Shown here: one piece after another, positions 16,070 to 23,837 of the stretch
Layout: each line of letters begins with the position of its first letter
Numbering within the stretch: the stretch's first letter is position 1
From: Nocardioidaceae bacterium
GTDB lineage: Bacteria; Actinomycetota; Actinomycetes; Propionibacteriales; Nocardioidaceae
DNA: 36,769 bases
Direction of reading: 5' to 3'
NCBI GenBank assembly: GCA_025927955.1
Contig: JAICKK010000013.1
Coordinates: forward strand, 1-36,769
Notes under the pieces: generated by a model
Database searches by the model: none
Told to the model about the DNA's origin: nothing
What the model saw: the letters and a program-made list of their open reading frames with translations, nothing else
Program-made: the position numbers and the translations under genes

Positions 16070-17253
16070 GCGACCCCACGTCCGCCCCGGCCGCCGAGCA
16101 CGGCGAGGCCTTCGCCCGCCACCAGGCCGCCATCGCCGACCTGAAGTCCGCGCACCTGGTCCAGCTGCTCACGCCGGAGGGCGAGCGCGTGGAGCACCCG
16201 GAGTTCTCCTTCGACGCCGGCGAGGGAGCCGACGAGGACGAGACGATCCGCGGCTTCTACCGCGACATGGTGCTGACCCGGCGCATCGACACCGAGGCCA
16301 CCGCCCTGCAGCGGCACGGCGAGCTCGGCATCTGGGCCCAGCTGCTGGGCCAGGAGGCCGCCCAGATCGGCTCCGGCCGTGCGCTGCGCCCCCAGGACTT
16401 CGTCTTCCCCACCTACCGCGAGCACGGCGTCGCCTGGTGCCGCGACATCGACCCGCTGCGGCTGCTCGGCCTGTTCCGGGGAGTCGACCAGGGCGGCTGG
16501 GACCCGCACGACGGCAACTTCGGGCTCTACACGATCGTCATCGGCGCGCAGACGCTGCACGCCACCGGCTACGCGATGGGGATGCAGCGCGACGGCGTCG
16601 TCGGCACCGGCGACCCCGAGCGGGACGCGGCGGTGGTGGCGTACTTCGGCGACGGCGCCAGCAGCCAGGGCGACGTCAACGAGGCCTTCATCTTCGCCGC
16701 GTCCTACAACGCGCCCGTGGTCTTCTTCTGCCAGAACAACCAGTGGGCGATCTCCGAGCCGATCGAGCGGCAGAGCCGGATCCCGCTCTACCAGAGGGCG
16801 CTCGGCTTCGGGTTCCCCGGCGTCCGCGTCGACGGGAACGACGTGCTCGCGACGTACGCCGTCGCGCAGGCCGCCCTGCAGCGCGCGCGCGACGGGCAGG
16901 GCCCCACGTTCGTGGAGGCCTACACCTACCGGATGGGCGCGCACACCACCACCGACGACCCCACCCGCTACCGGCTCTCGGAGGACCTCGAGACCTGGAA
17001 GCTCAAGGACCCGATCCAGCGGGTCAAGGCCTACCTGGTCCGCAACGGGCTGGCCGGCCAGGACTTCTTCGACGAGGTCGACGACGAGGCCGAGCGGCTC
17101 GGGGAGCACCTGCGCGAGGGGTGCCGCGCGCTGCCGGAGCCGGACCCGCTGTCGGTCTTCGACCTGGTGTACGCCGAGCAGACGCCCGAGCTCGCCGAGC
17201 AGCGGGCCGGCTACGCGGCGTACCTCGACTCCTTCGAGATGGGAGCAGTGTGA
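16066..17253 (+). CDS. Branched-chain 2-oxoacid dehydrogenase E1 component, alpha subunit (TPP-binding)
   Basis: GDGASSQGDVNEAFIFAASYNAPVVFFCQNNQWAIS, YTYRMGAHTTTDDPTRYR; GAAGGAG RBS before TTG 16066. Confidence 0.93.
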   Translation: MSDPTSAPAAEHGEAFARHQAAIADLKSAHLVQLLTPEGERVEHPEFSFDAGEGADEDETIRGFYRDMVLTRRIDTEATALQRHGELGIWAQLLGQEAAQIGSGRALRPQDFVFPTYREHGVAWCRDIDPLRLLGLFRGVDQGGWDPHDGNFGLYTIVIGAQTLHATGYAMGMQRDGVVGTGDPERDAAVVAYFGDGASSQGDVNEAFIFAASYNAPVVFFCQNNQWAISEPIERQSRIPLYQRALGFGFPGVRVDGNDVLATYAVAQAALQRARDGQGPTFVEAYTYRMGAHTTTDDPTRYRLSEDLETWKLKDPIQRVKAYLVRNGLAGQDFFDEVDDEAERLGEHLREGCRALPEPDPLSVFDLVYAEQTPELAEQRAGYAAYLDSFEMGAV

Positions 17254-18239
17254 TGGCCAAGGTCACGCTCGCCAAGGCGCTCAACGCCGGCCTGCGCAAG
17301 GCCATGGAGGACGACCCCAAGGTGCTGCTGATGGGGGAGGACGTCGGCAAGCTCGGCGGCGTCTTCCGGGTCACCGACGGCCTGCAGAAGGACTTCGGCG
17401 AGGACCGGGTCATCGACTCCCCGCTCGCGGAGTCCGGCATCGTCGGCACGGCCGTCGGGCTCGCGATCCGCGGCTACCGCCCGGTGTGCGAGATCCAGTT
17501 CGACGGGTTCGTCTACCCCGCCTACGACCAGATCGTCAGCCAGGTCGCGAAGATCCACTTCCGCAGCCTCGGCAAGGTCAAGATGCCCGTGGTCGTGCGG
17601 ATCCCGTTCGGCGGCGGGATCGGCGCCGTCGAGCACCACAGCGAGAGCCCGGAGGCGCAGTTCGCCCACACCCCCGGCCTGAAGGTCGTGGCCTGCTCCA
17701 ACCCGGTCGACGGGTACTGGATGATCCAGCAGGCCATCGCCTGCGACGACCCGGTGATCTTCCTCGAGCCGAAGCGGCAGTACCACGCCGACAAGGCCGA
17801 GCTGGACGACCACCAGACCCTGCAGAGCGTCCAGCCGCTGTTCACCTCCCGGGTGGTGCGCGCGGGCACCGACCTGACGCTGCTGGCCTACGGGCCGATG
17901 GTCAAGACCGCGCTGGCCAGTGCCGAGGCGGCCGCCGGCGAGGGGCGCAGCATCGAGGTCGTCGACCTGCGCTCCCTCTCTCCCCTCGACCTGGGGCCGG
18001 TCCACGAGTCGGTGCGCAAGACCGGTCATGCGGTCGTGGTCCACGAGGCGCACGTCAACCTCGGGATGGGGGCCGAGGTCGCCGCGCGGATCAGCGAGCA
18101 GTGCTTCTACTCGCTCGAGGCGCCGGTGCTGCGGGTCGGCGGCTTCGACACGCCGTACCCACCCAGCCGCATGGAGGAGCAGTGGCTGCCGGACCTCGAC
18201 CGGGTGCTGGACGCCGTCGACCGATCCCTCGGCTTCTGA
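17253..18239 (+). CDS. Branched-chain 2-oxoacid dehydrogenase E1 component, beta subunit
   Basis: MAKVTLAKALNAGLRKAMEDDPKVLLMGEDVGKLGGVFRVTDGLQKDFGEDRVIDSPLAESGIVGTAVGLAIRGYRPVCEIQF. Confidence 0.95.
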   Translation: MAKVTLAKALNAGLRKAMEDDPKVLLMGEDVGKLGGVFRVTDGLQKDFGEDRVIDSPLAESGIVGTAVGLAIRGYRPVCEIQFDGFVYPAYDQIVSQVAKIHFRSLGKVKMPVVVRIPFGGGIGAVEHHSESPEAQFAHTPGLKVVACSNPVDGYWMIQQAIACDDPVIFLEPKRQYHADKAELDDHQTLQSVQPLFTSRVVRAGTDLTLLAYGPMVKTALASAEAAAGEGRSIEVVDLRSLSPLDLGPVHESVRKTGHAVVVHEAHVNLGMGAEVAARISEQCFYSLEAPVLRVGGFDTPYPPSRMEEQWLPDLDRVLDAVDRSLGF

Positions 18240-18270
18240 GCCGCGAGACCTTCCAACGAGAGAGAGCGCT

Positions 18271-19719
18271 GTGCCCGAGTACAAGCTGCCCGACGTCGGC
18301 GAGGGCCTGACGGAGGCCGAGATCGTCACCTGGAAGGTCAAGGTCGGCGACGTCATCAAGGTCAACGACGTGGTGGTCGAGATCGAGACCGCCAAGTCCC
18401 TGGTCGAGCTGCCGTCCCCGTACGCCGGGACCGTGCAGGCCCTGCACGTCCCCGAGGGGGAGACGGTCGCGGTCGGCACGCCGATCGTCACCATCGGCGA
18501 GGGCGCCGCGGCCACCGAAGCGCCGTCACGGCCGGCGGCTCCCGCGGCCGCGCCCGCAGCCCTGGACCTGTCCAACCCGGCCGCCAGCGGAGGCGGCGAG
18601 AACCAGACGCTCGTCGGGTACGGACCGCGGACCGCGTCCGCCCAGCGGCGTCCCCGTCGGGGCGCGGCCAGTCCGAGGAGCGAGGCCGGTGCGGCCGCGC
18701 AGCTCGAGGTGCAGGGCGCCTTCGGGCAGGGCGGCGCGGTGCCCGCGGACGTCGTCGAGACCGACGAGCCGGCCGTGCCCGCCGTGCCCGCGCAGGCCGA
18801 CCCCGGTGCGGCGCCTGTCGAGACCCGGACGCTGGCCAAGCCGCCGGTGCGCAAGCTGGCCAAGGACCTGGGAGTGGACCTGCGCTCGCTGGTGCCCTCG
18901 GGCCCGGGCGGCACCGTCACCCGCGAGGACGTGGAGCGGGCCGGCCGCGAGCAGCCCGCGACGATGGAGGACGAGCCGGCGGCCGCCGGGGCCGCGGGGG
19001 ACCGGTCGACCGGGTGGGGCGAGCGGGAGACCCGCGAGCCGATCCGCGGCGTGCGCAAGATGATGGCGCAGGCGATGGTGGAGTCGGCGTTCAGCGCCCC
19101 GCACGTGACGGAGTGGGTCACCCTGGACGTGACGCGCACCATGAGGCTGGTTCGCCGGCTGCGCGAGCACCGCGACTTCCGCGACGTGAAGGTCTCGCCG
19201 CTGCTGGTCGTCGCCAAGGCGGTCTGCCTCGCGGTCCGTCGTACCCCCGAGGTGAACGCGACGTGGGACGAGGCGGCCCAGGAGGTCGTCCTGAAGTCCT
19301 ACGTCAACCTCGGCATCGCCGCCGCCACCCCGCGGGGCCTGGTCGTGCCCAACGTCAAGGACGCCGACCGCCTTTCCCTGCCCGAGCTCGGCGCGGCGAT
19401 CAACGACCTGGCGCTCGGCGCGCGGGAGGGCCGGACCCAGCCGGCGGAGATGAGCGGCGGCACGATCACCATCACCAACGTGGGGGTCTTCGGCGTCGAC
19501 GCCGGCACGCCGATCATCAACCCCGGCGAGTCGGCGATCCTCTGCGTCGGGGCCGTCCGGCAGCAGCCGTGGGTGCACAAGGGCAAGGTGCGCGCGCGCG
19601 ACGTCACCACCCTGGCGCTGTCGTTCGACCACCGACTGGTCGACGGCCAGAAGGGATCGCGGTTCCTCGCCGACGTGGCCGCGGTCCTCCAGGACCCGCG
19701 GGACGCCCTGCTGCTCTGA
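18271..19719 (+). CDS. Dihydrolipoamide acyltransferase (E2) of 2-oxoacid dehydrogenase complex
   Basis: Lipoyl domain MPEYKLPDVGEGLTEAEIVTWKVKVGD...EIETAKSLVELPSP, PSBD KPPVRKLAKDLGVDLRSLVPSGPGGTVTREDV, catalytic DHRLVDG. Confidence 0.95.
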   Translation: MPEYKLPDVGEGLTEAEIVTWKVKVGDVIKVNDVVVEIETAKSLVELPSPYAGTVQALHVPEGETVAVGTPIVTIGEGAAATEAPSRPAAPAAAPAALDLSNPAASGGGENQTLVGYGPRTASAQRRPRRGAASPRSEAGAAAQLEVQGAFGQGGAVPADVVETDEPAVPAVPAQADPGAAPVETRTLAKPPVRKLAKDLGVDLRSLVPSGPGGTVTREDVERAGREQPATMEDEPAAAGAAGDRSTGWGERETREPIRGVRKMMAQAMVESAFSAPHVTEWVTLDVTRTMRLVRRLREHRDFRDVKVSPLLVVAKAVCLAVRRTPEVNATWDEAAQEVVLKSYVNLGIAAATPRGLVVPNVKDADRLSLPELGAAINDLALGAREGRTQPAEMSGGTITITNVGVFGVDAGTPIINPGESAILCVGAVRQQPWVHKGKVRARDVTTLALSFDHRLVDGQKGSRFLADVAAVLQDPRDALLL

Positions 19720-19813
19720 GCCTGCGCTGGCTCAGCCGCCCGAGCCTGCGCTGGTTGTGGTCCCCGAGCCCGCGTTGGTTGAGGTGCCCGAGCCCGCGTT
19801 GGTTGAGGTGCCC
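19718..19813 (+). repeat. Four 24-bp tandem repeats starting inside the E2 stop codon
   Basis: gagcctgcgctggctcagccgccc / gagcctgcgctggttgtggtcccc / gagcccgcgttggttgaggtgccc / gagcccgcgttggttgaggtgccc. Confidence 0.88.
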
Positions 19814-19841
19814 GAGCCCCCAGGGCGAGGGCCTCGAAACC
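19800..19841 (-). repeat. Palindromic repeat unit (same type as 5351-5392)
   Basis: TGGTTGAGGTGCCCGAGCCCCCAGGGCGAGGGCCTCGAAACC. Confidence 0.85.
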
Positions 19842-19868
19842 TGGTGACCTGGGGCGCGGACGTGACCG

Positions 19869-19908
19869 TGGTTTCGAGGCCTCGGCTAGCGCCTCGGCGC
19901 CTCAACCA
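19869..19908 (+). repeat. Palindromic repeat unit (same type as 5298-5337 and 5446-5485)
   Basis: TGGTTTCGAGGCCTCGGCTAGCGCCTCGGCGCCTCAACCA; 25-nt core TCGAGGCCTCGGCTAGCGCCTCGGC shared. Confidence 0.88.
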
Positions 19909-20001
19909 GCGGCGCGGGCCGGAGCGTGCGAGGAACGGCACGTCGGCCGGCGTGAGACGACGGCCGGGCGAGGGCGTCGACCGGCCGTAGAATGAGTGCA
20001 C

Positions 20002-21363
20002 GTGAGCACAGCACCCACAGTCGGTCGACGTGCGTGGGTCGTCTGGGCCACGGCGGTCTCGGTGTACTTCCTGGCGATCTTCCACCGCTCCTCGCTCGGG
20101 GTCGCGGGCCTGGTCGCCGAGCAGCGCTTCCACGTCTCCGCCGCCCAGCTCTCGACGTTCACGGTCCTGCAGCTGCTCGTGTACGCCGCGATGCAGATCC
20201 CGGTCGGCGTGCTGCTCGACCGGTTCGGGCCGCAGCGGCTGCTGCTCACCGGGACCATCTTGATGACCGGTGCCCAGCTGGGCTTCGCCTTCACCGGTGC
20301 GTACGCCGGCGCCCTCCTCGCCCGGGTGGTCCTCGGGATGGGCGACGCGATGGTGTTCATCAGCGTGCTGCGGATCGTCGCGGCGTGGTTCCCGCCGGTG
20401 CGCAACCCGATGCTGACCGCCCTGACCGCCGGCATCGGCCAGAGCGGTGCGCTGCTCGCCGCGATCCCGCTCGCCAAGGCGCTCGCGGCGTACGGCTGGA
20501 CGACCAGCTTCGTGGCCAGCGCCTCGGTGGGGGTGCTGCTGGGACTGCTCGTGGTCCTGCTGGTCCGCGACGCGCCGAGGGGCGCGCCACCGGCTCGGTC
20601 GTCGAAGCCGCTGCGGGTCGTCGGACGCGACCTGCGGCTGGCCTACCACGACCCGGGGACCCGCCTGGGGTTCTGGTCGCACTTCACCGCCCCGCTGGCG
20701 GCGAACGTCATGGGTCTGCTGTGGGGCTACCCGTTCTTCGTGCACGCCGAGCACTGCTCCCGCACCGAGGCCGGCGCCCTGCTCACCCTGCTGGTCGTGG
20801 TGTTCATCACCGGCGGGCCGCTCGTGGGCGGGTACATCGCCCGTCATCCCTGGCAGCGCTCGACCGCGGTGCTGAGCATCGTGGCGGCGATGGCGCTCAC
20901 CTGGACCGTGGTGCTGGTGCTGCCCGGGGACGCGCCGCTGTGGCTGCTGTGCCTGCTGGTCGTGACGACCGGGCTCGGCGGTCCGGGCTCCATGATCGCC
21001 TTCGACCTGGCCCGCACGTTCGCACCCGCCTCGAGGCTCGGGCAGGCCAGCGGGATGGTGAACGTCGGCGGCTTCGTGGCCTCGCTGCTGACCATGCTGG
21101 GGATCGGCCTCGTCCTCGATGCGGTCACGCCCGGCTCGTCGGCCACCTACAGCGCCGGCGCCTACCGGGTGGCGATGTGCGTGCAGTACGTCGGCTGGGT
21201 GCTCGGCGGAATCCAGCTGTGGCGCTACCGGTACCGGGCGAGGGTGCACCTGGCCGACACCCAGCCGGAGGCGTTCCGGGACATGAGCGGCCTCGAGCAG
21301 TACCCGGCGCCGCGGACCAGGGCCGCCCGAGCCTCCGGTAGCGGCCGGCGCGGTCGTCGGTGA
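20002..21363 (+). CDS. MFS transporter
   Basis: MSTAPTVGRRAWVVWATAVSVYFLAIFHRSSLGVAGLVAEQRFHVSAAQLSTFTVLQLLVYAAMQIPVGVLLDRFGPQR; TAGAAT -10-like box at 19988-19993. Confidence 0.9.
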   Translation: MSTAPTVGRRAWVVWATAVSVYFLAIFHRSSLGVAGLVAEQRFHVSAAQLSTFTVLQLLVYAAMQIPVGVLLDRFGPQRLLLTGTILMTGAQLGFAFTGAYAGALLARVVLGMGDAMVFISVLRIVAAWFPPVRNPMLTALTAGIGQSGALLAAIPLAKALAAYGWTTSFVASASVGVLLGLLVVLLVRDAPRGAPPARSSKPLRVVGRDLRLAYHDPGTRLGFWSHFTAPLAANVMGLLWGYPFFVHAEHCSRTEAGALLTLLVVVFITGGPLVGGYIARHPWQRSTAVLSIVAAMALTWTVVLVLPGDAPLWLLCLLVVTTGLGGPGSMIAFDLARTFAPASRLGQASGMVNVGGFVASLLTMLGIGLVLDAVTPGSSATYSAGAYRVAMCVQYVGWVLGGIQLWRYRYRARVHLADTQPEAFRDMSGLEQYPAPRTRAARASGSGRRGRR

Positions 21364-21429
21364 CGGTCGACACCGAGGCGTCCCGTCCCGTGGTGTGTTG
21401 GTCGCCGAGGCGTCTCGTTCTGTGGAGCT

Positions 21430-21493
21430 CGGCGTGGCCGCGAGCGCGGAACGGGACGCCTCGGCGTGGCCGCGAGCGCGGAACGGGACGCCT
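21430..21493 (+). repeat. 32-bp tandem repeat, two copies plus a partial third
   Basis: CGGCGTGGCCGCGAGCGCGGAACGGGACGCCT x2 (21430-21461, 21462-21493); ACGGGACGCCTCGG is the reverse complement of CCGAGGCGTCCCGT at 21373-21386. Confidence 0.85.
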
Positions 21494-21539
21494 CGGCGTG
21501 GACGGGCAGGACCCGGCGCTGGCGACGGCGGCGGTGGTC

Positions 21540-21740
21540 ATGGGTCCCAGCCCGCTCACGCCGCGGGAGAGGGAGGTCCTGAACGCCGCGGCGGACGGCG
21601 CGACCGTCACCGACATCAGCGCCCGCACGCACCCGTCGGGCAGCAGGGTGCGCAACCACCTGTCGGACGCGATCGGCAAGACGGGGACGCGCAAGCGGAG
21701 GGAGGCCGTGCGGGTGGCCCGCGAGAACGGCTGGCTCTGA
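21540..21740 (+). CDS. Orphan LuxR/NarL-type HTH domain protein (66 aa), possible response-regulator remnant
   Basis: MGPSPLTPREREVLNAAADGATVTDISARTHPSGSRVRNHLSDAIGKTGTRKRREAVRVARENGWL; no receiver domain upstream. Confidence 0.6.
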   Translation: MGPSPLTPREREVLNAAADGATVTDISARTHPSGSRVRNHLSDAIGKTGTRKRREAVRVARENGWL

Positions 21741-21952
21741 CCGGTGTCCCGGAGGGGCCGCCGGCTCCACGCCCCGGACCTACGGACAGCCCTGGGGCGC
21801 CGCTGGGCAGCGTCGAGGAGCGGCTGAGCCCGTTCCGGCCGTCCAGGGCGCCACGCCCCGATGCGCTGGTCCGGCTCGACGGGACAGCGCTGCGCGCAGC
21901 TTGAGGCAGATGCCCCATGCCGCCGGCACGGGTTGCGGGCCAGGCTGCGGTC

Positions 21953-22732
21953 ATGGCGACAGCTCCCCGACCCGCGGTCGGCACCCTCTCAAGAAGCCCC
22001 AGGCTCGGCGTCGGGCACGACGAGCGGTTCACCGGGTACGGCGCGATGGGTGTGCCGTACTCCACGGGGCACTACCTGGTCCTTCGCGACATGCTGGCCA
22101 GCTCGGTGGGTCCGGCGTACCGGGCGATCTGGCATCGCGATCCCGCTGGCCGTTGGACCATCTTCACGACCGTCGAGCCGCAGGTCAGCTGTCCCCGCTA
22201 CTTCGGCTCGGTGACCGACGTGGAGCGGGTGCCCGCGATCGAGGTGACCTGGCGAGACGACTGGACGCTGGACGTCCAGATGGGCACCCGCCTCTCGTGG
22301 CGGCTGCAGCTCGCGGCGACACCGGCCACACGGGCGATGACGTCGATGGGCGGTGCCCTCCCGCAGTGGGCCTGGAACAGCCATGCCCTGCTCGGGTCCC
22401 TGGGGCCGGTGGCCGGTGGGTGCCTGCGCTCGGGACGGATCAGGCTGCACGGGCGCACCCCCAACGGGCATGGCTTCACGGCTGCACCGCAGTGGGTGTG
22501 GCGAGTCGCCGGCGGCCATGCCGACCTGGACGGCGCCGATCTCGGCCCTCTCGGCCCGCTGGCGGAGCAGGCGCGTCTCGGCGATGTCTGGCTTCCTCAG
22601 CGGGGGCTGTTCTTCGCCGGCCGCGCCCGGTTCACGACGCCGGTCCCGACCGAGCACCCTTCCACGGCCCGTACGCGCCTCGAGCACTCACCACCCGAGA
22701 GACCACATCAGCACCGAGAGGAGTCATCATGA
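21953..22732 (+). CDS. Uncharacterised protein, coupled to a methyltransferase
   Basis: 259 aa, GYGAMGVPYSTGHYLVLRDML...GPAYRAIWHRDPAGRWTIFTTVEPQVSCPRYFG; ATGA overlap with the next gene. Confidence 0.75.
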   Translation: MATAPRPAVGTLSRSPRLGVGHDERFTGYGAMGVPYSTGHYLVLRDMLASSVGPAYRAIWHRDPAGRWTIFTTVEPQVSCPRYFGSVTDVERVPAIEVTWRDDWTLDVQMGTRLSWRLQLAATPATRAMTSMGGALPQWAWNSHALLGSLGPVAGGCLRSGRIRLHGRTPNGHGFTAAPQWVWRVAGGHADLDGADLGPLGPLAEQARLGDVWLPQRGLFFAGRARFTTPVPTEHPSTARTRLEHSPPERPHQHREESS

Positions 22733-23805
22733 CCGACCTGCAGCAGGCACCGACCGTCGACGTCGACAAGCTCATGGCATTCGTCCTCAAGGCCGTCGAC
22801 GAGGTGGGCGCCACCTTGAACACCGCCCTGGTCGTGCTCGGCGACAAGCTGGGCTACTACTCCACGATGGCAGCGGGACCGGTCACGCCGGCGCAGCTGG
22901 CCGACGCCACCGGGACGGGCGAGCCGTACGCCCGGGAGTGGCTCAACGCCCAGGCCGCTGGCGGCTACGTCGAGTACGACGCCACGGCCGGCCGGTACAC
23001 CTTGCCGCCCGAGCAGGCGACCGCCCTGACCGACCCGAGCAGCCCCGCCTACCTGCCCGGCTTCTTCCAGATCGCCCTGGGCACGACCCACGACCTCGAC
23101 GACGTGCTGCGGGCGGTTCGCAGCCGCACCGGGCTGGGCTGGCACGAGCACCACGGCGACGTGCACGAGGGCTGCGAGCGGTTCTTCCGCACCATGTACA
23201 ACGCACACCTGGTCGGCGAGTGGCTGCCGGCGATGGAGGGGGTCGTCGCGAAGCTCGAGCGTGGCGCCACGGTCGCAGACGTGGGCTGTGGGCATGGCGC
23301 CTCCACGGTGATCATGGCTCAGGCGTTCCCGCGCTCCACCTTCACGGGGTTCGACTGCCACGACGCCTCCATCGCGACCGCCCGTGCGCGGGCCGCCGAC
23401 GCAGGGGTGGCCGATCGCGTGCGGTTCGAGGTTGCGACCGCCACCGACTTCCCCGGTGCCGGGCTCGACCTGGTCACCACGTTCGACGCCTTGCACGACA
23501 TGGGCGACCCGGTCGGCGCGGCCCGGCACGTCCATGACGTCCTGGCTCCCGACGGCACCTGGATGGTCGTCGAGCCGATGGCCGGTGACGCCGTCAGCGA
23601 CAACCTGAACCCGGTCGGCCGCGCCTACTACGGGTTCTCCACCCTGCTGTGCACCCCGTCCTCGCTGGCCCAGGACGTCGGTCTGGCCCTGGGCACGCAG
23701 GCGGGGCCCGCACGGATCCGCGACGTGGTCACCACAGCTGGCTTCACGCGGTTCGCCTCCGTCGCCCAGACCCCCTTCAACCGGGTCCTCGAGATCCGAG
23801 GCTGA
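22729..23805 (+). CDS. Class I SAM-dependent methyltransferase with N-terminal winged-helix domain (Rv2258c-like)
   Basis: SAM motif I VADVGCGHGASTVIMAQAFP; GAGAGGAG RBS. Confidence 0.9.
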   Translation: MTDLQQAPTVDVDKLMAFVLKAVDEVGATLNTALVVLGDKLGYYSTMAAGPVTPAQLADATGTGEPYAREWLNAQAAGGYVEYDATAGRYTLPPEQATALTDPSSPAYLPGFFQIALGTTHDLDDVLRAVRSRTGLGWHEHHGDVHEGCERFFRTMYNAHLVGEWLPAMEGVVAKLERGATVADVGCGHGASTVIMAQAFPRSTFTGFDCHDASIATARARAADAGVADRVRFEVATATDFPGAGLDLVTTFDALHDMGDPVGAARHVHDVLAPDGTWMVVEPMAGDAVSDNLNPVGRAYYGFSTLLCTPSSLAQDVGLALGTQAGPARIRDVVTTAGFTRFASVAQTPFNRVLEIRG

Positions 23806-23837
23806 CCGGCGCCGCGAGGAGGGAGCAGACTCTGCCC

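Noticed and set aside
19718-19813. CRISPR or coding tandem repeat
   Set aside because: Units are contiguous without spacers and lie after the E2 stop codon.
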